Assembly: GCA_023258655.1 (NCBI GenBank)
Contig: JALQWO010000009.1
Location: 14,468 to 22,254, forward strand
Direction: 5' to 3'
Source: Bacteroidia bacterium
GTDB lineage: Bacteria > Bacteroidota > Bacteroidia > NS11-12g > UBA955
DNA: 7,787 bases
Shown here one piece after another: positions 1 to 7,037 of this stretch. The first letter of the stretch is position 1. Each line of letters starts with the position of its first letter. The translations under genes were made by a program, and so were the position numbers. The notes under the pieces were generated by a model that was given only the letters and a program-made list of their open reading frames with translations, ran no database searches and had not been told where the DNA came from.

Positions 1-1343
1 ACGGGTGAAGCCATGCTCGTACCATTAAAATACGCATACTCATTGTTGGGAATGGTGCTGTAAATGTCTTTTCCGGGTGAAAACACATCCACATTGTTGT
101 GACCGTAGTTACTGAAATCAGTGGCCAACGCTTTTTTCGATGGCTGCGAAGCACCCACTTCAATCCAGTTGTTGGCAAATACACCGCCACCCAAGGAATC
201 GTTAGGGTAGTTAGCAGTAACATCATTATCCTGCGCACTGTTTCCAGCCGCATGAACCAGCAATACATTGTGGTCCTGGGCATACAATACCGCCTCGTTC
301 ACAACGTCCTTGTCCCACTTGTACCCTTTACCAAAACTCATGTTGATAATGTTGGCGCCATTGTCAACCGCATAGCGAATGGCATTGGCCACGTCTTTAT
401 CGCGCTCGTCGCCATCGGGAACCACGCGAATGGCCATGATTTTTACATTGTCGGCCACACCATCCAACCCAATTCCATTGCCACGAACCGCACCAATGAT
501 ACCCGCAACGTGGGTACCGTGAGAGGCATCCGGACCGGCGACGTTGTTGTTTCCATATCCAAATTCATGGGGATCGTTGTAATTATCACCCACAATTTCA
601 CGGGGATTGTAATCCAAATTGTATTGGTATTTTACCTGGGCTTCCATGGATGCAATGATCTGTTTCAAGTTCTCCAACACCGGTCCCACACCATTGTTTT
701 TCTCAACCACTTTGGCTATCAAATCACGCATTTTTACTTCCGATGGATCTACATTCAATGCCTTAAAATCACTGCCAGTTGGATTGGGTTTTCCTATCTT
801 CTCGATATACTTTAACACCGTGGATTGAATTTCGTTGTAGAATTCATATTGCCCCTGACCCGATTGGATTGACCCCTCAATGTCCACCTTCATCGCCTGA
901 TAGGCCGCATACTCAGGACTGCTCACTTGCTCAGCACTTGCATTCTTAAACTGCTCCTTGTACTTCATGTACAAACGCACCTTCTCCAAATGATCGTACT
1001 GCACCATTCGGCCATCTTTGCCACCAATGAAATTCCATCCCACCGTGTCGTCCACGTATCCGTTGTGATCGTCGTCGATGTTGTTAAAAGGAATCTCGCC
1101 TTTGTTATGCCAAATCACATCCTTCAAATCGGGATGCGCGATGTCTACACCACCATCAACCACCGCTACTACGATGGTCTTCGAAGGCAATTGAGCCGCT
1201 GGACTCTCATACGCCTTGTTCAATGAAATCCCCATGTTTTTCTTGGTGGGAGTCTCGTGATACCAATGTTTGTCGGGCTTTTTCTGTCCGAAAGCTTGCG
1301 CTCCCAACGTCAGCCCCAAAAAGAATATGATTGATTTTTTCAT
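1..1343 (-). CDS. Secreted subtilisin-family (S8) serine peptidase, C-terminus cut by window edge
   Basis: This is an endopeptidase of the subtilase clan, predicted to be exported. The reading frame is open from ATG at 1343 to the window edge, giving 447 full codons. Residues 1-20 (MKKSIIFFLGLTLGAQAFGQ) form a Sec-type signal peptide. The catalytic triad is visible: Asp63 in VVDGGVD, His275 in SHGTHVAG and Ser443 in NGTSMASP. Asn368 in HAAGNS is the oxyanion-hole residue. The window ends two bases after the GTSMASP motif, so the last part of the catalytic domain and any sorting tail are not seen. Asp63 and His275 are about 210 residues apart, much more than in classical subtilisin. A charged, mostly helical insertion of roughly 130 residues (about 112-245) accounts for this; similar insertions occur in Bacteroidota S8 peptidases. 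There is no obvious propeptide domain, only about 35 residues between signal peptide and catalytic core. The gene lies 117 bp downstream of the methyltransferase on the same strand. No clear promoter of its own was found. Family assignment is secure; substrate is unknown. Confidence 0.95.
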   Translation of the reverse strand, partial: MKKSIIFFLGLTLGAQAFGQKKPDKHWYHETPTKKNMGISLNKAYESPAAQLPSKTIVVAVVDGGVDIAHPDLKDVIWHNKGEIPFNNIDDDHNGYVDDTVGWNFIGGKDGRMVQYDHLEKVRLYMKYKEQFKNASAEQVSSPEYAAYQAMKVDIEGSIQSGQGQYEFYNEIQSTVLKYIEKIGKPNPTGSDFKALNVDPSEVKMRDLIAKVVEKNNGVGPVLENLKQIIASMEAQVKYQYNLDYNPREIVGDNYNDPHEFGYGNNNVAGPDASHGTHVAGIIGAVRGNGIGLDGVADNVKIMAIRVVPDGDERDKDVANAIRYAVDNGANIINMSFGKGYKWDKDVVNEAVLYAQDHNVLLVHAAGNSAQDNDVTANYPNDSLGGGVFANNWIEVGASQPSKKALATDFSNYGHNNVDVFSPGKDIYSTIPNNEYAYFNGTSMASP

Positions 1344-1460
1344 GTTGTATTCGTTTCTGTAATTGTGTTTGTGCTGTGCTAATATTCAATGTTTTGATAC
1401 GGAAATTCTGTGCGATGTTACTTAGCGATTTTATTTAGAGATGTTACTTAGCGATGTTTC
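1344..1460. other. Intergenic gap between methyltransferase and S8 peptidase genes
   Basis: This 117-bp gap separates two minus-strand genes. It holds most of the 13-bp tandem repeat array on its methyltransferase side and an AT-rich stretch before the peptidase ATG. I see no stem-loop followed by a T tract, and no TAnnTTTG-type promoter element on the minus strand. Whether the peptidase is transcribed by read-through from the yfhO-like operon or from an unrecognised promoter cannot be decided from the sequence. No Shine-Dalgarno-like sequence precedes the peptidase ATG; the bases just upstream are ACGAATACAAC, which is usual for Bacteroidota. Confidence 0.6.
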
Positions 1461-1463
1461 TCA
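1412..1463. repeat. Four degenerate 13-bp tandem repeats
   Basis: Four consecutive 13-mers can be read on the plus strand: GCGATGTTACTTA (1412-1424), GCGATTTTATTTA (1425-1437), GAGATGTTACTTA (1438-1450) and GCGATGTTTCTCA (1451-1463). Each of units 2-4 differs from unit 1 at one or two positions. Units 1-2 and units 3-4 share an exact 16-bp direct repeat (1414-1429 and 1440-1455). The last three bases of unit 4 are the TGA stop codon of the methyltransferase read on the minus strand. The array is a direct repeat with no internal dyad, so it is not a terminator hairpin. The repeat is seen directly; its role, if any, is unknown. Confidence 0.85.
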
Positions 1464-2222
1464 ACGGACGCGTTTGCAAAATACTAAGATGCTCACCGAC
1501 TTAAAAGGAATTTTCGTTGTAGGGTGATTAAAAACCCACCTACGCAAAAAGTTGCGCAACGGTTTCCACTTGATCACATCCATCGGCGCCATCACATATT
1601 CTACTTTTTCAATTTCAAATCCATGGTTTTCCAAAAGCGCACAAATCCGTTGCTTTGTATAAATCCGGGCATGGGCCCAACGCTCGTGCAAGGGTCTAGG
1701 CAACCAACTAAAAAAGGGCACCCTATTCCAAGGCAACAAAGGCAAATTCGCCCCGTGGGTCTCAAAAATCCACCATTTGTTGGGAACAGAAATGGCCGCT
1801 ACTCCCCCAATTTTCAAACTCTTGGCATAATTCTCTACTCCCGCTTCCGAGGGCAAATGTTCAATGACTTCAAAGCTAATCAACCGATCAGCCGCCGGTT
1901 CGTAGGGTTTCGACATGATATCCCATACCCCAAATTCTGCATTGTTTGCACCCTGACTCGCCTTCAACGTATCAAATTCCCCCTGATGCACCGCCGCGTA
2001 CTCTAGACCTTTCACCGATTTGAAATGCCTTGCCATCGGCACTGCCGTATTGCCGTTTCCACAACCAATTTCTACCAAATCAAGTTGATCACCCAAAAAT
2101 CCTGGGTATGCTTCAACGAGCTCAATGCGCCTTTTCACGAGTAAATCATCGGTGTCTGCCGGTTTACCCAAATAGTGCTCCGCCTCAAACAATGCCTTAT
2201 CTACCCTTGAAGTGTTACTCAT
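1461..2222 (-). CDS. Class I SAM-dependent methyltransferase, probably acting on a surface glycan
   Basis: This is a 253-residue soluble methyltransferase with a Rossmann-like fold. The SAM-binding motif I is LVEIGCGNGNTA at residues 49-60. Glu74 in GLEY fits the acidic end of strand beta-2, which usually contacts the SAM ribose. The segment SFEVIEHLP (116-124) is the post-motif region common in this superfamily, and VAAISVPN (141-148) matches the following core strand. A tryptophan- and proline-rich stretch at about 150-185 (WWIFETHG, LPLLPWNRVPFFSWLPRP) probably forms the substrate lid. There are no membrane segments. The ATG overlaps the stop of the upstream glycosyltransferase as ATGA (2219-2222), which supports this start and suggests translational coupling. 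Sugar or lipid-linked-sugar methylation is inferred from that neighbour, not from sequence; a quinone or small-molecule methyltransferase role cannot be excluded. Its stop codon lies inside a 13-bp tandem repeat. Confidence 0.88.
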   Translation of the reverse strand: MSNTSRVDKALFEAEHYLGKPADTDDLLVKRRIELVEAYPGFLGDQLDLVEIGCGNGNTAVPMARHFKSVKGLEYAAVHQGEFDTLKASQGANNAEFGVWDIMSKPYEPAADRLISFEVIEHLPSEAGVENYAKSLKIGGVAAISVPNKWWIFETHGANLPLLPWNRVPFFSWLPRPLHERWAHARIYTKQRICALLENHGFEIEKVEYVMAPMDVIKWKPLRNFLRRWVFNHPTTKIPFKSVSILVFCKRVR

Positions 2223-3127
2223 GACCTGTGACTCTTTTTGCCCAAAAGGTTCAAATTAAATAGCAAACGCCGAAACAGTATCCATCCATGGGCAAAAAAA
2301 TTGGGAACAACCCCGTAGTGCTTATTTAAAACAGCATACCGCTCTTTCCAGGCTTTTTGGGTATGTTGATAGCTACTTCCCCCCGTTTCAAAGTCACTAA
2401 AAATCATGTTCAAACCCAACGATTCTCCACGCATCGACTTCAAACAAGCAATAATCCAATCTACGTCAGCTGCCAACCGATAGGTTTCATCGTAAGGTGG
2501 GGCGATACTCCTTTTCACCAAAATACTTTGATGACACACATTCATACCGAAACGAAAACTACCACCATGCAGCTTTTTTGGGAAAGGTTGGGGCTTACGC
2601 TGAGAAATTAATCCCTGGGATCTTCCTTGGGCATCAATAAATAAGGTATCACCGAAAACCACATCTGGTTTACTTCCCCCATGGGTATCTGAAAAGTGGG
2701 CGATTCTCGCCTCAACCTCTTCAACCACACGTTTATCATGCAGAGCATCCCCGGCATTGACAAACCAAACATATTCCCCTTTCGCCAAACGAAGTCCTTT
2801 GTTCATGGCATCATAGATACCCTTGTCCTTCTCAGAAATGAGAATGTCTATTTGACCCTTTATCTCGTGCAAATATTCTGCGGAACCATCTGTACTCCCA
2901 CCGTCAATCACAATCCATTCAAATGATTTCCTTGCAGTCTGTTCAACCACCGACGCCACTGTCCTCCTCAATCCATTCCCATGATTGAAATGAATCGTTA
3001 CAATGGATATGAGTGGAGGATTTTGCAAAACAGATGAAAACCTATTCGTATTGTTGGGGTGAAAGCCAATCAATCGACTACCCTTCTGATTCTTCTTTTT
3101 TGAGCAAAAGTTGCAACAAACTTCCAC
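2219..3127 (-). CDS. Family-2 (GT-A) glycosyltransferase, start uncertain
   Basis: This enzyme would transfer a sugar from a nucleotide-sugar donor in the cytoplasm. The GT-A core begins at about residue 39 (LISIVTIHFNHGNG) and includes WIVIDGGSTDGS (71-82), the SEKDKGIYDAMNKG block (98-111) and VNAGD (123-127). That last block stands where the metal-binding DxD motif sits, and the NAGD form is common in WcaE-like GT2 enzymes. There is no strong transmembrane helix. The C-terminal stretch FFAHGWILFRRLLFNLNLLG looks amphipathic and may sit on the membrane. The ATG at 3127 overlaps the upstream YfhO gene by 50 bp, and the first 18 residues (MEVCCNFCSKKKNQKGSR) are simply the other frame of that gene's end. 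A TTG at 3073, five bases past the YfhO stop, or a TTG at 3028 just before the core, would give a more normal N-terminus. The gene is the middle one of a three-gene overlapping unit. Acceptor and donor are unknown. Confidence 0.88.
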   Translation of the reverse strand: MEVCCNFCSKKKNQKGSRLIGFHPNNTNRFSSVLQNPPLISIVTIHFNHGNGLRRTVASVVEQTARKSFEWIVIDGGSTDGSAEYLHEIKGQIDILISEKDKGIYDAMNKGLRLAKGEYVWFVNAGDALHDKRVVEEVEARIAHFSDTHGGSKPDVVFGDTLFIDAQGRSQGLISQRKPQPFPKKLHGGSFRFGMNVCHQSILVKRSIAPPYDETYRLAADVDWIIACLKSMRGESLGLNMIFSDFETGGSSYQHTQKAWKERYAVLNKHYGVVPNFFAHGWILFRRLLFNLNLLGKKSHRS

Positions 3128-5606
3128 CCACCAAAAGCAAAATCAGCGCGGAGGATGCCCACTCGATATTCACCATGGTACTGCGATCTGTAGGCTTATA
3201 GACCCAAATAACTGCATGTTTGCCCGCAGGAATTTCCAAACCACGTAAAATATAATTGACGCGAAGGGCTTTTGCCTCTTTTCCATCAATATAAGCTTTC
3301 CAAGCACCATTCTTCTCATTGTAAAAAATCTCACTAAATACAGCCAAACCTTGATTCGCATTGTTGCTCTCGTAAGCGATACTGTCATTGCTGTAAAACA
3401 ATCGGTTGATGCTTGCCAATGAATCGCGTTTGAAATTGCGTTCGCTCAATGTAAATCCGGTGACTGCTCCTTCCTTGTAATCGTTTGCCTCAATCACAGC
3501 ATTGTTTCGCAAACTTTTGTTGTTGATTAATGCCAACGCATCCTTGGCGGTAGTGGCCTCAGAAACGGAATCCACAAACCAGGCATGCCCCAATGCGGTC
3601 ATTCTTGGCACCACAATCTCAGACTTCCCATCCTGAGAAATACCCATGATAAAACCACAATTTAACATGTCAAGTGCATGGTTGTTCATCAAATCACCAG
3701 AACCTGTGGGACCTGCAGAACCTATGCAATAGGACATAACATCTTGGTAACGACTCATTTTTGCAGGATGATATCCCCCCACATTGCGGTGAAACGCACC
3801 CGCACGGTTATCGTTAAATGCCCCATTGATACCACCGCGATAATCAATCACACGCTTGCCGTCTTTATTGTTTGCAATAATCTGGTTATCAATGGTTGAT
3901 GGCAAAATAGCCTCTTCTGTTTCTTTGTCTTCCCAGTTGTCATCCGTCAAATAGCGCTTACTCACACCTACCATGTCGAAACCCACCAAGATGATTGTGA
4001 CCAAGCCTGCCACCAGCACACTGGCCTGTTTTTTCAAAACAACATAGACCAAACCCACCAACACAGAAACAAACAGGATACTGCGGAAAATATCATCCCA
4101 AACCAGTTTGCTTCGCAACTCTTTGATTTTATTCACTGTTTCCATGCCTCCTTGCTCCGCAATCCGTTTGTCGGTTTCCGGAGAGGCAAAATCAGAACCC
4201 CATGTAATTAACATCACAGCACCCACCAACACACCTGCCAATATCAAGGTGTTCTTGAAAACCTTTTTTTGAGCTGCATCACTCAATCCATTGCCTTGGA
4301 CCAATTCAATGAAACGATACAAACCCAAAATACCAATCATCGGAACCACCACTTGCGCAATGACCAATGCCATCATGGGTGTACGGAATTTGTTGTAATA
4401 GGGCAAATAATCGAACAAAAACTCATTGATGAAGAAATGTCTTCCCCATCCCAATATAACCGAAACCAAAAATGTAATCAAACCAAATATTGCCCAATTG
4501 TAATTGAGCTGCGCTTGTGCATCTTCAGGTTTGTCTTTTTTCCAAACAAAGGCCAACATCAAGCCAAAGACGAACAAGAATACCAAGGTAGCACCCAGAT
4601 ACACCGGGCCGCTGGTAAATTGCAAATCGCCAAAGTAAAGAGGCAAACGAGTCTCTCCAAAATCTGCATCATTGACGGGCTCATTGGAACTTCCTCCTTT
4701 CAATCCCGGCACCATCAACGTAAAGGTTTCATCAATGCCGTAGCTCCATGAAAAGGCATAATCCATATCCAAGCCTTTCTTACCCACTTGTGCACCCTTG
4801 GTGTTGGTAGCCTCAGCAACTGCAGAACCGCCGCGCATGGTTGCCTTGGCGTAATCGTTCGTATCAGCCAATTTCCCTAGGCAGGTTAACACGGCCAAAC
4901 CCATAGACACCGCAGCAATACCGGTAGACAGGGCAAAATGTTTCAAATCTTTGCTACGTACGGCAGAAGCCAATTCCACCAAAAAATACAAACCCACCAT
5001 GATACCCGCATAGTAGGCAATCTGGTAGTGGAAATAATTAACCACCATCCCAAAAAACAAAGCCGTTACCGCTGCACCCAACAAATACCTGCGCTGGCTC
5101 AATAACGCCAATCCTCCAATGACGCCGGGCATCGCACCCATCGCCAAAACCTTGGTAATGTGACCCGCCTCGTAACTCGATATGCTAAATGTCATGAATG
5201 CATAGCCAATAGCACCTGCTGCCGCCAACCATTTGTCAACCCGCACTGAAAGCAATAGAACAAACATGCTCAACATCGCCACAAACAAGAAGTTGAAAGG
5301 TGATTTAACAAGGCCAAAAAACTCTATCACCTTGTATTTTAGGAGCAAACTACCCTGCTCAATACCCGTGATCAAACTGCCAGGCATCCCCGAAAACAAA
5401 CGATCGTTCCATTGTGGCAACGTACCCGTGGTCTCTTTTACCTGTTCTGCTGCATAGCGCATCAATCGCACCTGCTGCATATCTCCCTGCTTCAACACCA
5501 TGCCTTCCGATGGGGGAGCCAAATACCAAAGGGCAATACACCAAAAACCAATCACGAAAAGCAGAAATAATCCCGCTTGCTTCAAAAAATGTTTGTTCAA
5601 ATTCAT
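3078..5606 (-). CDS. YfhO-family polytopic membrane protein (putative GT-C glycosyltransferase)
   Basis: This 842-residue inner-membrane protein has the architecture of Bacteroidota YfhO proteins. I estimate 12-14 membrane helices by eye: about 11-30, 104-122, 126-146, 155-170, 174-212 (two), 226-243, 336-355, 370-387, 411-430, 453-470, 507-546 (two) and 816-836. The first periplasmic loop holds PQWNDRLFSGMPG (64-76), and YEAGHITKVLAM (145-156) matches a conserved YfhO segment. A large soluble region (about 550-810) precedes the last helix. It includes SEIFYNEKNGAWKAYIDGKE (758-777) and RVNYILRGLEIPAGKHAVIW (782-801), which recur in the family. In Firmicutes, YfhO proteins add sugars from undecaprenyl-phosphate carriers to lipoteichoic acid. 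Bacteroidota lack that polymer, so the acceptor here is unknown. ATG at 5606 opens directly into the first helix; no Shine-Dalgarno sequence is seen. It is the first gene of the unit and overlaps the glycosyltransferase. Confidence 0.9.
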   Translation of the reverse strand: MNLNKHFLKQAGLFLLFVIGFWCIALWYLAPPSEGMVLKQGDMQQVRLMRYAAEQVKETTGTLPQWNDRLFSGMPGSLITGIEQGSLLLKYKVIEFFGLVKSPFNFLFVAMLSMFVLLLSVRVDKWLAAAGAIGYAFMTFSISSYEAGHITKVLAMGAMPGVIGGLALLSQRRYLLGAAVTALFFGMVVNYFHYQIAYYAGIMVGLYFLVELASAVRSKDLKHFALSTGIAAVSMGLAVLTCLGKLADTNDYAKATMRGGSAVAEATNTKGAQVGKKGLDMDYAFSWSYGIDETFTLMVPGLKGGSSNEPVNDADFGETRLPLYFGDLQFTSGPVYLGATLVFLFVFGLMLAFVWKKDKPEDAQAQLNYNWAIFGLITFLVSVILGWGRHFFINEFLFDYLPYYNKFRTPMMALVIAQVVVPMIGILGLYRFIELVQGNGLSDAAQKKVFKNTLILAGVLVGAVMLITWGSDFASPETDKRIAEQGGMETVNKIKELRSKLVWDDIFRSILFVSVLVGLVYVVLKKQASVLVAGLVTIILVGFDMVGVSKRYLTDDNWEDKETEEAILPSTIDNQIIANNKDGKRVIDYRGGINGAFNDNRAGAFHRNVGGYHPAKMSRYQDVMSYCIGSAGPTGSGDLMNNHALDMLNCGFIMGISQDGKSEIVVPRMTALGHAWFVDSVSEATTAKDALALINNKSLRNNAVIEANDYKEGAVTGFTLSERNFKRDSLASINRLFYSNDSIAYESNNANQGLAVFSEIFYNEKNGAWKAYIDGKEAKALRVNYILRGLEIPAGKHAVIWVYKPTDRSTMVNIEWASSALILLLVGGSLLQLLLKKEESEG

Positions 5607-5641
5607 GAGTTTGTAGGGCGAATTTCAACAATTTCAGTGTA

Positions 5642-5658
5642 AACCCCGTTACGCGGTT
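5642..5658. other. Short imperfect inverted repeat in the leader of the yfhO unit
   Basis: AACCCCG-TTA-CGCGGTT forms a 7-bp stem with one mismatch and a 3-base loop. It lies about 36 bases upstream of the YfhO ATG, inside the leader predicted from the weak promoter call. There is no adjoining T tract, so it does not look like a terminator. It may be a chance dyad or a small operator. Confidence 0.25.
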
Positions 5659-5668
5659 GTAAAAATTG

Positions 5669-5703
5669 CAAATCGAGTCAAAGCACTTAGATTTTTTGCC
5701 AAA
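5669..5703 (-). promoter_or_regulatory. Possible promoter of the yfhO-GT2-methyltransferase unit
   Basis: On the minus strand, TTTG (plus 5700-5703) is followed after 23 bases by TCGATTTG (plus 5669-5676), one mismatch from the Bacteroidota -7 consensus TAnnTTTG. The spacer is at the long end of the accepted range. It would give a leader of roughly 55-60 bases before the ATG at 5606. No better match lies in the gap. This is a weak call. Confidence 0.3.
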
Positions 5704-5704
5704 G

Positions 5705-5737
5705 TTTGGGGTGCCCTCAAGGAAGGTTGTACCTTTG
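5705..5737 (+). promoter_or_regulatory. Bacteroidota-type promoter of glyA
   Basis: TTTG (5705-5708) is followed after 21 bases by TACCTTTG (5730-5737), an exact match to the -33 / -7 consensus TTTG ... TAnnTTTG used by the primary sigma factor of Bacteroidota. The expected transcription start, a few bases past the -7 box, falls only about 2-4 bases before the glyA ATG at 5745. This would make the mRNA nearly leaderless. It also argues against any glyA start upstream of the -7 box. Confidence 0.7.
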
Positions 5738-5744
5738 TAAAATC

Positions 5745-7022
5745 ATGCAACGCGACTCGAGGATTTTCGACCTTATTCAATTGGAACTGGAGCGACAACA
5801 ACACGGCATCGAACTGATTGCCAGTGAGAATTTTGTCAGTCCGCAGGTCATGGAAGCCATGGGGTCTGTGTTGACGAATAAGTACGCGGAAGGACTTCCG
5901 GGCAAACGATACTATGGTGGTTGTGAGGTCGTTGACCAGGTAGAACATCTCGCCATAGACCGCCTCAAGCAACTCTTTGGCTGTGCCTGGGCAAATGTGC
6001 AACCCCACTCAGGTGCACAAGCCAATGCCGCTGTGATGCTCGCTGTATTACAAGCCGGTGATAAAATTTTGGGGTTTGATTTGAGTCATGGAGGTCATTT
6101 GACTCACGGGAGCCCGGTCAATTTCTCCGGAAAGCTTTACACACCCAGCTTTTACGGGGTATCCAAAGAGAGCGGTTTGATTGATTGGGAAAACGTGGCA
6201 GATATCGCAAGAAAAGAGCAGCCCAAATTGATCATTTGCGGCGCAAGTAGTTACAGTCGCGATTGGAATTACGCCCGGTTGAGAGAAATAGCCGATGAAG
6301 TAGGGGCTTTATTGTTGGCGGATATTTCCCACCCAGCGGGATTGATTGCCAAGGGATTACTCAACAACCCTATTCCCCACTGCCACATTGTAACATCTAC
6401 AACACACAAAACCCTGAGGGGGCCTCGCGGAGGTGTTATCATGATGGGCAATGACTTCCCCAATCCATGGGGATTCACAACACCCAAGGGCGAAATAAAA
6501 ATGATGAGCGCTATTTTGGATGGCGCCGTGTTCCCCGGTACCCAAGGTGGACCTTTAGAGCATGTGATTGCTGCCAAAGCCGTGGCCTTCGGGGAGGCCC
6601 TCACGGATGAATTCGCTGATTATTGCCAACAAGTCAAAAGCAATGCCCAAGCATTGGCGGCGGCCATGGTCAGCAAAGGATATTCTGTGATATCTGGAGG
6701 AACTGAAAATCACATGATGTTGATTGACTTACGCACCAAAAGTGAGACACTTACCGGAAAGATGGCTGAGTCAACCTTGGTAAAATGCCACATCACCATC
6801 AACAAAAATGCCGTGCCTTTTGAAACCCGGAGTCCATTTGTAACCTCAGGGATTCGTTTGGGAACTTCCGCAATCACGACGCGGGGATTGAAAGCAGAAC
6901 ACATGCCCCTGATTGCAGAGTTGATTGATACAGCCCTAACCCATCACGACAATCAATTTGTATTGGAAGAGGTGAAAATCCGTGTCATGGACTTGATGAA
7001 GCATTTTCCACTTTACGCTTAA
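5745..7022 (+). CDS. glyA: Serine hydroxymethyltransferase
   Basis: GlyA is a cytoplasmic PLP enzyme. It interconverts serine and tetrahydrofolate with glycine and 5,10-methylene-tetrahydrofolate, and so supplies one-carbon units for purine, thymidylate and methionine synthesis. The protein is 425 residues, the normal bacterial length. The PLP-binding lysine is Lys222 in TSTTHKTLRGPRGG. Asp193 and His196 lie in ADISHPAGLIAKG and correspond to the cofactor-ring contacts of the E. coli enzyme. The HGGHLTHGSPVNFSGKLY block (115-132) is intact. Arg371 in SGIRLGTSAITTRG is the expected substrate-carboxylate arginine. I chose ATG at 5745 because MQRDSRIFDLI is the usual Bacteroidota N-terminus. The TTG at 5706 extends the frame by 13 residues but lies upstream of the promoter -7 box. 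All key residues are present, so the enzyme should be active. The gene is divergent from the yfhO unit and convergent with the flippase, and appears to be transcribed alone. Confidence 0.98.
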   Translation: MQRDSRIFDLIQLELERQQHGIELIASENFVSPQVMEAMGSVLTNKYAEGLPGKRYYGGCEVVDQVEHLAIDRLKQLFGCAWANVQPHSGAQANAAVMLAVLQAGDKILGFDLSHGGHLTHGSPVNFSGKLYTPSFYGVSKESGLIDWENVADIARKEQPKLIICGASSYSRDWNYARLREIADEVGALLLADISHPAGLIAKGLLNNPIPHCHIVTSTTHKTLRGPRGGVIMMGNDFPNPWGFTTPKGEIKMMSAILDGAVFPGTQGGPLEHVIAAKAVAFGEALTDEFADYCQQVKSNAQALAAAMVSKGYSVISGGTENHMMLIDLRTKSETLTGKMAESTLVKCHITINKNAVPFETRSPFVTSGIRLGTSAITTRGLKAEHMPLIAELIDTALTHHDNQFVLEEVKIRVMDLMKHFPLYA

Positions 7023-7037
7023 GCCGGTTTCACAGCC

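Noticed and set aside
99..815. Plus-strand open frame of 238 codons
   Set aside because: It lies entirely antisense to the S8 peptidase, whose full catalytic triad is in the minus frame. Its translation has low complexity, rich in Ile, Val, His and Asn, and matches no family.
1412..1463. CRISPR-like array
   Set aside because: The units are 13 bp, directly abutting and without spacers, and no cas gene is present.
2222..2260. Shared C-terminal LLGKKSH in the glycosyltransferase and in the flippase
   Set aside because: Only seven residues match, the codons differ at several positions, and the surrounding sequences are unrelated, so this looks like coincidence and not a duplication or sorting tag.
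4269..4751. Plus-strand open frame of 160 codons
   Set aside because: It is antisense to the membrane helices of the YfhO protein. Its composition is rich in Gln, Asn and His, as expected from reading hydrophobic codons backwards.
5706..5744. Upstream TTG start that would add 13 residues to GlyA
   Set aside because: The added residues (MGCPQGRLYLCKI) are not seen in the family, and the TTG lies within the promoter -33 box, upstream of the expected transcript.
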